Notes under the pieces: generated by a model | Database searches by the model: none | What the model saw: the letters and a program-made list of their open reading frames with translations, nothing else | What the model was told of the DNA's origin: nothing | Made by a program: the position numbers and the translations under genes | Assembly: GCF_014898055.3 (NCBI RefSeq) | Contig: NW_023604295.1 | Coordinates: 97,789,591 to 97,853,590, forward strand | Direction of reading: 5' to 3' | Source: Talpa occidentalis | Taxonomy: Eukaryota > Chordata > Mammalia > Eulipotyphla > Talpidae | DNA: 64,000 nt | Shown: positions 35,738 through 45,727 of the stretch, in pieces | Layout: the number at the start of each line of letters is the position of its first letter | Position numbering within the stretch: the first letter of the stretch is position 1

Positions 35738-35847
35738 CTGTCTTGTTTAAAACACTAATTTCCTCTTACCTCTTACTTGCCATCGAATTTCTCTGTCTTG
35801 TTTAAAACACTAATTTCCTCTTACCTGTTACTTGCCATCGAATTTCT
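35738..35847. repeat. 55-bp tandem duplication
   Basis: Two nearly identical 55-bp units at 35738-35792 and 35793-35847, beginning ctgtcttgtttaaaacac and ending catcgaatttct, differ at one position (ctcttac against ctgttac). The start of a third unit resumes after the SINE at 36118 (aatttctctgtcttgtt). Confidence 0.93.
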
Positions 35848-36117
35848 CTCTCTCTCTCTCTCTTTTTTTTTTTTTTTTTGATTGATTTATTTATTTTTGC
35901 AAGCACTGGGTACAGTCAGAAGCGCGGGAGGGTGAGAGAATTCACCAGAGTCAGAGCGGGGAGCAGAACAGACAGACTGACGAAATACACAGCTGAGGGG
36001 AGCAGCGGGCGCGGCAGGAGAGGTCTGCGCGCCATGTGGGACCCTTGCTGGTCAGCTGCAGAGGCTGCGGGCAGCTTCGCAGCCCAGCGCTCAACCACTG
36101 CGCCACCAGGGAGGCCC
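35848..36117 (-). repeat. tRNA-derived T+ SINE, younger subfamily, in a tandem duplication
   Basis: The insertion begins with a CT repeat and T run, then gattgatttatttatttttg, gcaagcactgggtacagtca, and ends caccagggaggccc. Target-site duplication aatttctct lies just before (about 35841) and just after (about 36119). It interrupts the third unit of the 55-bp tandem repeat. A middle part of the body is shortened. Confidence 0.9.
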
Positions 36118-36239
36118 AAATTTCTCTGTCTTGTTCAGAAAAGTTAATTCATAGCTAGACTTTCCATGAGAAGGAAAATATCTCTGCTCCTTCCCTTGTC
36201 ATCTTTTTTTCCCCCAACCACTTCCCTTCTGTAGCTGCA

Positions 36240-36318
36240 TTCTTACATTGCCACGGGTGTTAACATTATCTTTATTTTTTTTTAATTTTTAATAACTTTA
36301 TATTTTTATATATTTTTT
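36240..36318 (-). repeat. L1 3' UTR end, reverse orientation (part 1)
   Basis: A T-rich segment that, read on the - strand, forms the A-rich 3' end of an L1 whose 3' UTR continues at 36589. It is separated from it by a SINE with duplicated flanks. Confidence 0.45.
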
Positions 36319-36588
36319 GAATTTTTTTTAAGATTTATTTATTTTTATACAAGAACCGGCGTACAGGCCAGATGCACGGGAGGGTGAGAGGATTCACCAG
36401 AGACAGAGAGGGGAGCAGAACACGTAGACTGACGAAATACACTGCTGAGGGGAGCAGTGGGAGAGACAGGAGAGGTCTGCTTCGCCATGCAGGACCCTCG
36501 CCAGCCGGCCGGGATTGAATCCACACTGCAGAGGCTGCGTACAGCTTCACAGTGCGGTGCTCAACCCCCTGCGCTACCAGAGAAGCCC
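36319..36588 (-). repeat. tRNA-derived T+ SINE inserted in L1 3' UTR
   Basis: The reverse-strand copy contains aagatttatttattttta, acaagaaccggcgtacaggc, acactgctgaggggagcag and ends taccagagaagccc. Target-site duplication ttttatatatttttt flanks it at about 36304-36318 and 36589-36603. It belongs to the older subfamily by its end (GTACGCCGGTTCTTGTAT in sense). Confidence 0.92.
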
Positions 36589-36835
36589 TTTTATATATTT
36601 TTTACATCGTTCTTCATTTTTTTTTTTACAATGTATGCTTTCTCATCTCAGTTATAATCCCTTGTGAAATGCCCACCACCAATTCGCCACGCACCATCAC
36701 TATAGTCCCTTGGCTCTTCCCATCCATTTTGATCCTATTCCCTTCTCCCCACTTCCCCCTCCCCGCAGAATATCTCTGGTTTATAGTTGCCTATTGATTT
36801 TGATTTTTACTTTATTATAATAACTTTTTTTAAAT
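36589..36835 (-). repeat. L1 3' UTR, reverse orientation (part 2)
   Basis: Read on the - strand it gives caaaatcaataggcaactat, aaaccagagatattctg, then a G-rich tract and gggaagagccaagggact. The same layout, caaaatcaacaaacaact, gaaccagagataatcag, G-rich tract, appears in the 3' UTR of the L1 at 29489-30728, so this is a related, older L1 3' end. Confidence 0.7.
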
Positions 36836-37015
36836 CTTTCTACTCGGTAATCACAATTAAGCCTTCTGTGCTTTTTTACTGGATTGACTCTAGAAATTGG
36901 ACACCACTAAATAGGATACAAATCATGATGACTACATAAAGGCTCACTGAAGGTCAATCAGTCCTGGACTTCTCATAGGTAAATCGTAATGCCAGGGTCA
37001 AATCGTAATTCTCAG

Positions 37016-37272
37016 GGCCTCCCTGGAGGCAAAGGGTTTAAAGACAGCACTATCAAACTGTTGGCAGACACTGCAGCACAAGTTCCATCCCCGGCCTGCC
37101 AGGGAGCAACCCACATGGCACAGCAGACCTCTCCTGTCTTTCCCACTGCTCCCCTCAGCAATGTATTTCAGTGGATCTGCCTGTTCTGCTCCCCAGTCTC
37201 TCTGGTGAGTCGTCTCACCACCCACATCTCTGGCCTGTACCCCAATTCTTGTATGCATAAATAAATAAATTT
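37016..37272 (+). repeat. tRNA-derived T+ SINE, older subfamily
   Basis: The copy runs from gggcctccctggaggcaaag to cttgtatgcataaataaataaat. The head has diverged (tttaaagacagcactatc) but the body block ctcccctcagcaatgta and the GTACCCCAATTCTTGTATGC end are clear. Confidence 0.88.
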
Positions 37273-37579
37273 CTTTTCTCATATTCCATCACGAGCTTAA
37301 AAATTATGTCCCATTCTAATTTGGATTATGTTATATAAGTTTGTGTTTAACTTAGAATTTTTTGTTTGTTTTACTTGAAAAAGAAAAGCTTTCACTATAA
37401 CCCCTGTTTACCCACCCTCTCTAGCATTCACCCTTTTCCTCAGAGGCCTACATTTTCCTGTCCTGCCTGGGACCATTGCTGTCCAGCCTGTTCAGCTCAG
37501 ACTAGCTTCACCAGCCTCCCGAGTTGGATCCCTTGTCTTCTACCTTACTGGTTTTTCTTCCTTGTTTTATTTTAATTTC
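37273..37579. other. Intron 1, unique sequence
   Basis: No exon is recognised. The segment could still belong to the L1 to its right. Confidence 0.4.
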
Positions 37580-38600
37580 TACTTTCAGTTTATTCATTTC
37601 ATTAATAATATTTCTCAGGCCATGAACTTGTTTTTCTGAATTTTGTTGTATCTCTTTGATGAGCTTTTCTGAGACCTCTTCTATCACTTTGGCTTGCTTT
37701 TCCCCATTTTCTTCCATTTATTTTCTGTATTATAGAAATTTTGATCTCTCTATCTGACAGGGAGATAAAATCTTCTATGTGTTGTGGTTGGATTCTTTGT
37801 TATGTAATATTTCCTTGAGGTCTTAAGGTGCCATGAATTATATTTTTGTCTGTCCATTTTGCTGCTTTAGATTTCCCTATTTTTTAAGCCCCTGTAACAG
37901 TAACTTAGAGAGTAAAACTACTTTTACTTTCTCAGTAGATGGTGCTATGGTTTTGTTTGACTTTAGTCCTTGGCTGCCTTCTATAGGTCCTGATATCTGA
38001 TCTTGCAGTGGCTGTGTCAGAGGGTGGGAGGGCCTGGAGGCATCCAGCTGCTGTGCTGATGTGCTCTGGGTGGAAGAGGGCCTTGCTTGTGTTAGGCACC
38101 ACTGATAACCCTCCTCTCTGAGTTTCCAGTTCTGAGATTTTTAGTGTGGGTGCCACCAGCAAGCTTTCTGAGGTCATTGGCAGTCCCGCAGGGTAGAGGA
38201 GGGGTGTGCAATACAGAAACTTCTGATCTCCTTACTAGAGGTCCAGTCTAGTGGACCTCTAGTGGGTGGAGTCCTCCAGCTCCTCCTCATGTGTTTCCCT
38301 GGGTCATGTATGTTTGCCTCTACACCTTTTAGTTCTCTCATCCGTGGGCCTCTAGCTGAGCAGACAACCCACCCAACCCATTTCTTTCCACCCAACCTGT
38401 TCAGTGAAGTATGACTCTCTTTTATCGCTTCTCTGTTGCAGTCTGTGTTGATCTCTGACGTCCAAGGGTTGTTCCAGTTTCACACCAAGCCATAGGATTC
38501 TCTGGGTTTCCCTCTGGTTAACTGACAGGTGACCCTCTCAGGAGGAAAGCAAGGAACCTCCTCTGTGCAACTCTGAATCTGTCTCATGGGCAGAAGCTTC
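37580..38600 (-). repeat. Probable L1 5' region, reverse orientation
   Basis: On the - strand, 37508-37717 encodes a charged helical segment rich in Glu and Lys (EEVSEKLIKEIQQNSEK, INEMNKLKVEIK), like the coiled-coil N-terminus of L1 ORF1. Upstream of it (38600 to about 37740) is a 5' UTR-like stretch with a run of stops and words such as tttatctccctgtcagatag. The left part adjoins an L1 3' end from 38755 in the same orientation, so two elements may be stacked. Assignment rests on resemblance. Confidence 0.5.
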
Positions 38601-38754
38601 TCAATTTGATGTAATTTAATTTCTATGTGATTCTCTTGGTTTAGGCAACTGGGTAGGTCTCAAAAAAATCCTGAAAACAAGGAATCAAGGCAAGGGTTGG
38701 TGAGTAATACAGTACAGTCAGGGTCTGGCATCAGAAAAGCCTTAGCAAAGGTCT

Positions 38755-39700
38755 CCACCTTTTAATTTTTAAATTGTCATGAAATGCACACAACATAAAA
38801 TTTAACATCTTAACCATTTTTAGATATGCAGTTCGATAGTGTCAAGTACATTCACATTCTGTATAACCATCACCAAAAACTGCCATCTGGCAAAAATGAA
38901 ATTATACTCCACAGTAATTCCCCATTTCCTCCTCCCTCCAGCCTCTGCAACCACCATTCTGCTTTCTGTCTCTATGAATTTGGCTACTCTAGGTAGTAGT
39001 CAAACACATATGTGGTGATCCAATATTTGTGTTTAGGGCCTGACTTGTTTCACTTATCATAATGTCCAGAGATTTATCCATGTTTTAATGTATGTCAGAA
39101 TTCTCTTCCTTTCAAAGGCTGAGTAATATTTTATTGTAGGTGAGAGTATATGAGTATGTATAGGTATCCATGTGTATATAAATTTTACATATTGTTATGT
39201 ATGCATGTATGTGTACTTTTATGTGTATATATACAAATTTTGTTTACCCGTTCTTCTTTCTGTGACACTTGGGTTGCTTCCATTATTTTGGCTACTGTGA
39301 ACAGGCCTTGAACATTTATGTACAAATATCTGTTCATGTCACTTATTTCAGTTCTTTTGGGTATATACTCAGAAGTGAATTGCTAGATCATATTGTAATT
39401 GTATTTTTAATCTTTGGAAGAGTTACAATATTGTTTTCCACAACAGCTGCAACCATTTTACATTCCCACCAATAGTACACAGGGTTGCAATTTCAGCAGA
39501 TCCTCAGTAACACTTTTTTACTAGCCTCATAATGTAGAGAAGGTGGTCTCTAGTAATGTTTTGATGTGCATTTCCCTAGTGATTAGTGATGTTGAATATC
39601 CTTTAATATGCTGTTGGTCCTTTGTATGTCTTTGGAGAAATGTCTATTCAAGTCCTTTGCTTATTTTTAATCAGATGACTTGTTTTTGTTGTGGTTGTTA
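38755..39700 (-). repeat. Ancient L1 (L1M-type) 3' part, reverse orientation
   Basis: The words ctctgcaaccaccattctgc, ttctgtctctatgaatttgg, ctactctaggtag, acttgggttgcttcc, ttttgggtatatactcaga, aattgctagatcatat, ccattttacattcccacca and ggagaaatgtctattcaagt occur in the order of old L1 3' ends in reverse complement. Frames are destroyed. Confidence 0.9.
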
Positions 39701-41246
39701 AAGAGACCTTTTATGGTTACTCTGATAAAGCAAGTTTAGCAGGTAGAAAGGCATTGGAGGCAGAAGGACCAGCAGGAGCAAAGCACAGCAATGCAGTATT
39801 CTGGCTTCCTGAGTCATCTGATGGTGTTAGACCACAGGCTCAGGTATGCGGGAGCCAGTGCATAGCTGTGTCTGCCTGCAGGGAGCTGGAGCAAGGGGAC
39901 AGCAGTGAAGGCAGCTCTCCTCGGGAAGCTTTGTTGCAGGAGTGCAGATGGTCCCCCGAGATGCAGCAGGACCTCAGAAAGGCCCCTTCAGTTCTGTGGA
40001 GGGGTTGCACAGTTGAGAGAGATCTGCTAAGAGGCTGAGAAGGCAGCCTTTCCTGAGGCTAGGTTCTGAGGTCACTGTATCAACTAAAATTATGTTTGTT
40101 CAAAATAATCCCTGGAAACTTCCCAGTGCCACTTCACACTGCGTTGAACATGCCTTTCCTCACTAGTCCTATGTCCTATGTCCGCAGAAGGTTTCCCCAG
40201 GCACAGGCACAGTCTCTCTTCACCTGCAGCACAGATGAAGCAGCTGTCTTGTCTTTAGTGGCCACACCATGTGGTATCTTTACACGCTGCACTGAGACTT
40301 TGCCATGGAAGTGAGCACCCTGTGAGGGGAAGGCAAAAACCAAGGCTTCCTGAGGTATATCCGTATGGCTGCTTTGAACTGAGTAGCTGACAACCAAATA
40401 CCCCACTGCAGTAGTTGCAGCAATGAAGATATTTTAGCAACTCACATGATAGTCTAGAGATAAGTGTAGCACAAAGCTAATGAAGGGATTTAATGAGACC
40501 AAGTTCCAGGTCACCCTTCACTTCTGCAGTTCTCTAGCTCTTTTCCTCATGGCCCCAGACCATGAAGTGTCACCCCTCTGCACCACAGTGTCCAGAACAG
40601 AAGGACAGAAAAAACACCTTCTTATCACTGCTCATTCATAGGGTGGGATAATCCCTCCCAGAGGCACTTCCTCTTACATTTCACCAGCCAGAACCAGGTC
40701 TCGTGCCCTTGCCTGACCATTCATGATCCTCACCATGCTGGGTAAGGGGCTGTGGCTTCTAGCTGGATCTGTACACCTCATCCCCAGAGTTGAACAAGAT
40801 CAGCGTTAGTTAGCAAGGAGAAAGGGGAGTCGCTGTGCTGTAGGAAAGACAAGCACAGCCCCCTCTGCCAGAAAACTCGGCCCCCAGAACATCCACTCAT
40901 GGAGACCAAGAACGTAAATCATCTCATTTTTGCCACTGTTTACTTTATATTAAATTATTTACTTCATTTCATGACTCAAGCATATGTGGGAGAATTCATA
41001 CGAACTAGAGGTCTGTGGCTTAAAACGTTATGTCTTAATTTTGGAAGTGATACCTCCAGATGTCTGCATCTGGCTTTGCCTCAACTTCTGTGTATGCAGT
41101 GTCTTTAGTTCCTCTGGCCTGACTGGATTCTAGCTCTACCTATTGATCTTGAGGCCCTGGGATCTGCCTGGTTCCCTGGAGCAAGGACCTGGACCTCTGG
41201 AAGCCTCTCTCCTCCAGGTCCCAGGAACTCTGTGCCTGCAGCAAGC
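39701..41246. other. Intron 1, unique sequence
   Basis: No exon is recognised. The part at 39740-39800 (ggcattggaggcagaag) may be another reverse L2 piece. Confidence 0.4.
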
Positions 41247-41370
41247 ACACTTATATATCCCATGTATAAATGCACAAGTATATGCACACATATGTATACA
41301 CATATACACAAGTATGTGTACACTATGTAACTGTATACACATGTATATATACATTTATATATCAACATGT
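41247..41370. repeat. Alternating purine-pyrimidine low-complexity tract
   Basis: About 120 bases of mixed TA, CA and TG steps (tatgcacacatatgtata and similar), not a pure microsatellite. Such sequence favours Z-DNA or cruciform formation. The ORFs over it on both strands (Tyr/Ile/Cys/Thr rich) are by-products. Confidence 0.8.
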
Positions 41371-41888
41371 ATCACAATGACCTGTAAAAAAAAAGCCATA
41401 AGCCAGAGTACCAGAAATACATTAGTTCTTCAGAAATCGTAGAAAGAAATTAACCTCTTTGCTGTTTTTCTTTTTAATTCATCTATAATAAAGTCAACAA
41501 GGCCTGACTTTGTGGGGTGAAGCCTAACATAGGCCTCCTGGAGTATTGTGTATGACTTGTTGGTAGATATGCCTGGCTTCTTAGACTGCTCCAACCCAGA
41601 CCTGAGCTGACCAGAACACTGGTTCTATTAAATCCCTGATTCTGTCCTGTTCAGGGCTGGATGCCCTCAGTTAAACTGACCCATTTAACCGGCTCTTGCA
41701 GGAACCAGGTAGGTAGGCTCTGCCCTCGATAGTGGTTGGCACCCATGAGTCCTGTTCCCTGACTCAGTGAAGGACACCTACTTCCTTCTCTTAAAGCTGA
41801 ATGGAAGGTGGAATGCTCATGTGTCTTTTAGTTTATCATTGCACTCTCATGGACTAGCATTAGGTTATCCTGTTTTTAATGTTTGTGG
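41371..41888. other. Intron 1, unique sequence
   Basis: No gene or named repeat. Confidence 0.4.
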
Positions 41889-42149
41889 GTTTTTTTTAAT
41901 GCATTTTATTTATGTGTGTGTAGAAGAACTGGGATGTAGGCCAGAGATGCAGGGGGGAAGGGAGTTCACCAGAGACAAAATGGGGAACAGAACAGGCGGA
42001 TTTACTGAAATACACTGCTGAGGGGAGTAGCAGGTGAGACAGGAGAGGTCTGCTGCACCATGTGTGGGTTAGCTCCCTAGCTGAGGATCAAACTCAGGCC
42101 ATAGCGGTGATAGTGCTGTGGCTTAATCCCTAGGCCACCAGGGAGGCCC
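41889..42149 (-). repeat. tRNA-derived T+ SINE
   Basis: The reverse-strand copy has a T run, aatgcattttatttatg, agaactgggatgtaggccag, acactgctgaggggagtagc and the end caccagggaggccc. It is one of the more diverged copies. Confidence 0.87.
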
Positions 42150-42324
42150 TGTCCTCTTTTTATAAAAGGATTTCTCAAGGATTCAGAACTTATAAATGCC
42201 AACTTTACCAGCTTACCAAGCACAGCACAGGCGACCTCAGTCAATGCCTAAAGAAATGCCTGTGTTCTTTCCTGTTGAGAGTGTGTCTATGCACAAGAAT
42301 GTTAGCTGATGCTTGGATTTTCTT

Positions 42325-42597
42325 TTTTTTTAAAAAAGATGTATTTATTTATGCATACAAGAACTGGAGTATAGGCCAGAGGTGTGGGGGATGAGAGTAT
42401 TCACCAGAGACAAAGTGGAGAACAGAACAGGCAGGCTGACTGAAATACACTACTGAAGGGAGCAGCGGGCAAGACAGGAGAGGTCTGGTACACCATGTGA
42501 GTAGCTCTCTGGCCGGCCGGGGATCAATCTCATGCTGCAGAGGTTGTGGATAGCTTCACAGTGCTGTGTTTAACCCCTTGCACCACCAGGGAGGCCC
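42325..42597 (-). repeat. tRNA-derived T+ SINE, older subfamily
   Basis: The reverse-strand copy begins tttttttttaaaaaagatg, contains acaagaactggagtataggc and acactactgaagggagcagc, and ends caccagggaggccc. The flanks share tggattttc (before 42325 and after 42606). It lies only about 180 bp from the preceding copy in the same orientation. Confidence 0.92.
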
Positions 42598-44414
42598 GCC
42601 TATGTGTGGATTTTCATGGAGACTCGGACAGAACATGTTCTGCCAACCATACTCATGGACTCTAAAGCAGTAACTGAAGGAAGAAACAAAACAAGCCTTG
42701 TCTGTTTAAGAATCACAGGGACTGCAGTTGTTTCTGTGAACAGCCCACCTTTTGGACCCAATTTCCACTGACCCTTTAGTGATTACTCCGACCATTAAAT
42801 TATATATTGAATGAATTCAGTTACAAATTTTAATTAATCAGAACCCCAAACCTGGCTCAGGTCTGTTCTGACTTCATAGATCACTGCCCTGATTTGCAGT
42901 TATCTGCTCATGACCGTGGCAGTCCACTTACAGCTCAATAAAGAAGGGAAGATGAGATGGTTGGCTTTTAATTCTGGAGGAGATTATATTATATGAGAGG
43001 GGAAAGGATTGCTCTTAATTTGGTTATATTGTGCCCAGTGAAATTCTCAAGTGAACGCCTATTCTTGTGCACCAAGATTCTCGCTGCTTCTCCCCTGCTG
43101 TGGTTCATTGTGCCTCCCTTGGTCTCCTCCACCTTAATGAAGAACCAGATAGCATCCTGTTGCCTGGAGGAACTTGATAGAAGTGACACTTTCTTCTTTT
43201 TTTAGTAAGTAAATAAACATGCATGCTAAATAAAGTTGCCTTCTTGGTTAGAATTGTTATGTTTGATTTTAGGGCTAGTCCTAATCTTCAGTTCCAAAGG
43301 GGGGCTGCAATCTTAGGAACCAGGTGGATAGCCTAGGGTCAGCAAGTTTTCCTTCTCCTTTGGTAGAATCTTCATTCCTGAAAATCAGAAAGTAGCCTGT
43401 CTGGTCTGCTGTGTGTTTCTACACACATGCACAGCAGAGGTCTCACAAGCAGGCACTGAGCCACTAACCCCTTATGCTTAACTTCAATCTATTAAGTGGA
43501 ATCCACTCCCCCCCCACACACACACATCATGATTTCCACCAGAGGATTGCCTGGTTCCTCATGCAAGTATAACCTCAGGCAGTCTGCCCTTTTCTCCCCT
43601 GAATCCTCATCCCTAACTCAGACTCACCTATGCACTATCCTAATAAGAGAATGGGGGTTCTAGATGACAGCATTTCCATGCGAGAACAGCTGGACTGCAG
43701 TTATATAGACAGTCACTTTTATCTGAGCTTCTTCCAATAAAAATAAAAGAACTGTATTGTGGAAGAGTGTGCTTAGGACCTCATGGTCTCTAATACCTTC
43801 TCAAAATCTTTATCAATTGTTTCTCCCTCTGTGAAATTATCTGGGTCAGGAGCAATCATAATTGCTAAAGTCTGTCAAAAACTATAAGAGTCTAAGATTT
43901 TACTCTACTCACAAGCTAGCAAGTTAGCCTGTCACAGTTCTGTGGATGCTGGCAGAAAACATGAGCCTCCTGCATCAGTGACAAAGGACTTTATTGCTCA
44001 CAGCAATAGAAATAACAAGATGTCAGCATTTTATTATGCCACTTCCTGAGCAACAATTCCCACAAGATGAGGTGAAGAGGGTCAGGTAATACCTACACAT
44101 GTGGTAGATTGTACTGGAGGAGAAGGAACCTGTGTGGAGGGAACCCAAATATTTTGTAATGGGCAATAAACAAGCCTGCCCTCTGCTCCTAAGAGAAGCA
44201 TTATCTTTATTAAGTAGACAGTAACTCTGCCTACCTTTGCCCTGTAAAGAAACAATATCTCTATCTTCCAAGGCTGCACTTTCTTCTACATATATCTTGA
44301 AAAGTTGTTCAGAATGATAAGCAGTCAATGCCTCGCTTATCAGACAGGCACTGTCTAATATGCACTCCCATAGAGAATTGCCTCCTGACGTTGTCCTTGT
44401 CTTGAACTCACCCT
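42598..44414. other. Intron 1, unique sequence
   Basis: No gene is recognised. A short C run followed by CA (cccccccccacacacacaca) lies at about 43508-43527. Confidence 0.4.
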
Positions 44415-45075
44415 TACACTCAGTTTGAAAATTCCATACACATATTTTGTGTCTACTTTGAGCAAGACCCTATGCTTAGAGCTGGGGGTAGAAAGAATAA
44501 AATGCTTCCTTTGCCCTTAAGGAACTGGCTTTCCAGTTGGGAAGACGACAGTGGACAGAAAGTTAAATTGGGTGGGATTGGATAGAATAAAGTTGCAAGG
44601 AGATGTGGAAGCATAGAGGAGAGAACCCCCAACTCAGAAGAACAAGCATTCAGAAGTTTCCTGGGGGAGTTGATGCTGAGTGACAGCTGAAGCAGGAGTA
44701 ATCATTAGCTTAGCATAAAAGGATGAGAATGAGCATAGCATTTGGGATGGAATGGAAAGCAATTTGATGGAACAGGCATGTGGCAGGGGTTGGAGGGTAA
44801 GTGATGAGGCTGGTGAAAAGGTCATGATTACAAGGGACCATGGATGCCATGCTAAGGAGTTTCACCATTATCCAGAAAATCTCTGGGTAGCAGGGGATTA
44901 AGTAGAGAATCAGATGTATATGTTAAATGATCCTTTGGGCAGCTGTGCAGAGGATGAATCAGAATAGGTGATTCTGGAGACAGGAAACAGGTTACTAGTG
45001 CACTCGGGTACAATTGCGAAATAATGAGCCCCATTCTAAGGCAATGACCATGGAGTTTGAAAGTGGGTTGGAGAA
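44415..45075 (-). repeat. L2 LINE, reverse orientation
   Basis: The order ttgagcaagaccctatgctt, agagctgggggtaga, cccttaaggaactggcttt, gaagacgacagtggacag, gaacaggcatgtggcag, ggaccatggatgccatgc, aggagtttcaccattat and ggtgattctggaga follows the reverse complement of the L2 3' region. Strongly diverged. Confidence 0.6.
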
Positions 45076-45452
45076 TAAAGGTATTACAGAGGTGGAACTG
45101 ACAGGTTGTTGAGGTAAGGGAGAGGGAAGAACCCAGATGGGGCCTGTTTTGTGCTTTGGGCACTAGGAGGGCCATGGGGCCATCCCCTGCCATCTTTAGG
45201 AACAGTTCTGCATTTGGCTGTTATACAGGGCAGCCCTCCAGGGCTGTGGAGGGTGTGGAGCTGCTCTCCCAGCACTAAATGTAACTCATTGTCCATTACT
45301 GAACAGGAGATGGGGCTCTGAGCATGGACCTGGATCAGGCATGGCAGAGGCAGGGAGAAAACAGAGGATTTAAATGAGAATCAGGATCCTGGGTGGAAGC
45401 CAGCTAAGGCAGCAGTCACAGTTCATGGGGTCAAAGCAAAATTCAAGTTCAG
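45076..45452. other. Intron 1, unique sequence
   Basis: No gene or named repeat. Confidence 0.4.
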
Positions 45453-45727
45453 GGCCTCCCTGGTGGCACAAAGGGTTAAGCAACACACTATGAAGGTGTC
45501 CGCAGCCTTGGCAGCATAAGTTCGATTCCCGGCCAGCCAGGGAGCTACCCACATGGCGCAGTAGACCTCTCCTGTCTCTCCCGCTGCTCCCTTCAGCAGT
45601 GTATTTCACTGCCTGTTCTGTTCCCCACTCTGTCACTGATGAATCATCTCACCGCGCCCCCTCCCATATCTCTGGCCTGTACACCTAGTTCTTGTATGCA
45701 TAAATAAGTAAATCTTTAAAAAAAAAA
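45453..45727 (+). repeat. tRNA-derived T+ SINE, older subfamily
   Basis: The copy runs from gggcctccctggtggcacaa through B-box-like agttcgattcc to cttgtatgcataaataagta and taaatctttaaaa. It carries the GGCACAA...GGGTTAAG head seen at 57532 and 59938. The flanks share aattcaagttcag / aatcaagtccag. Confidence 0.93.
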
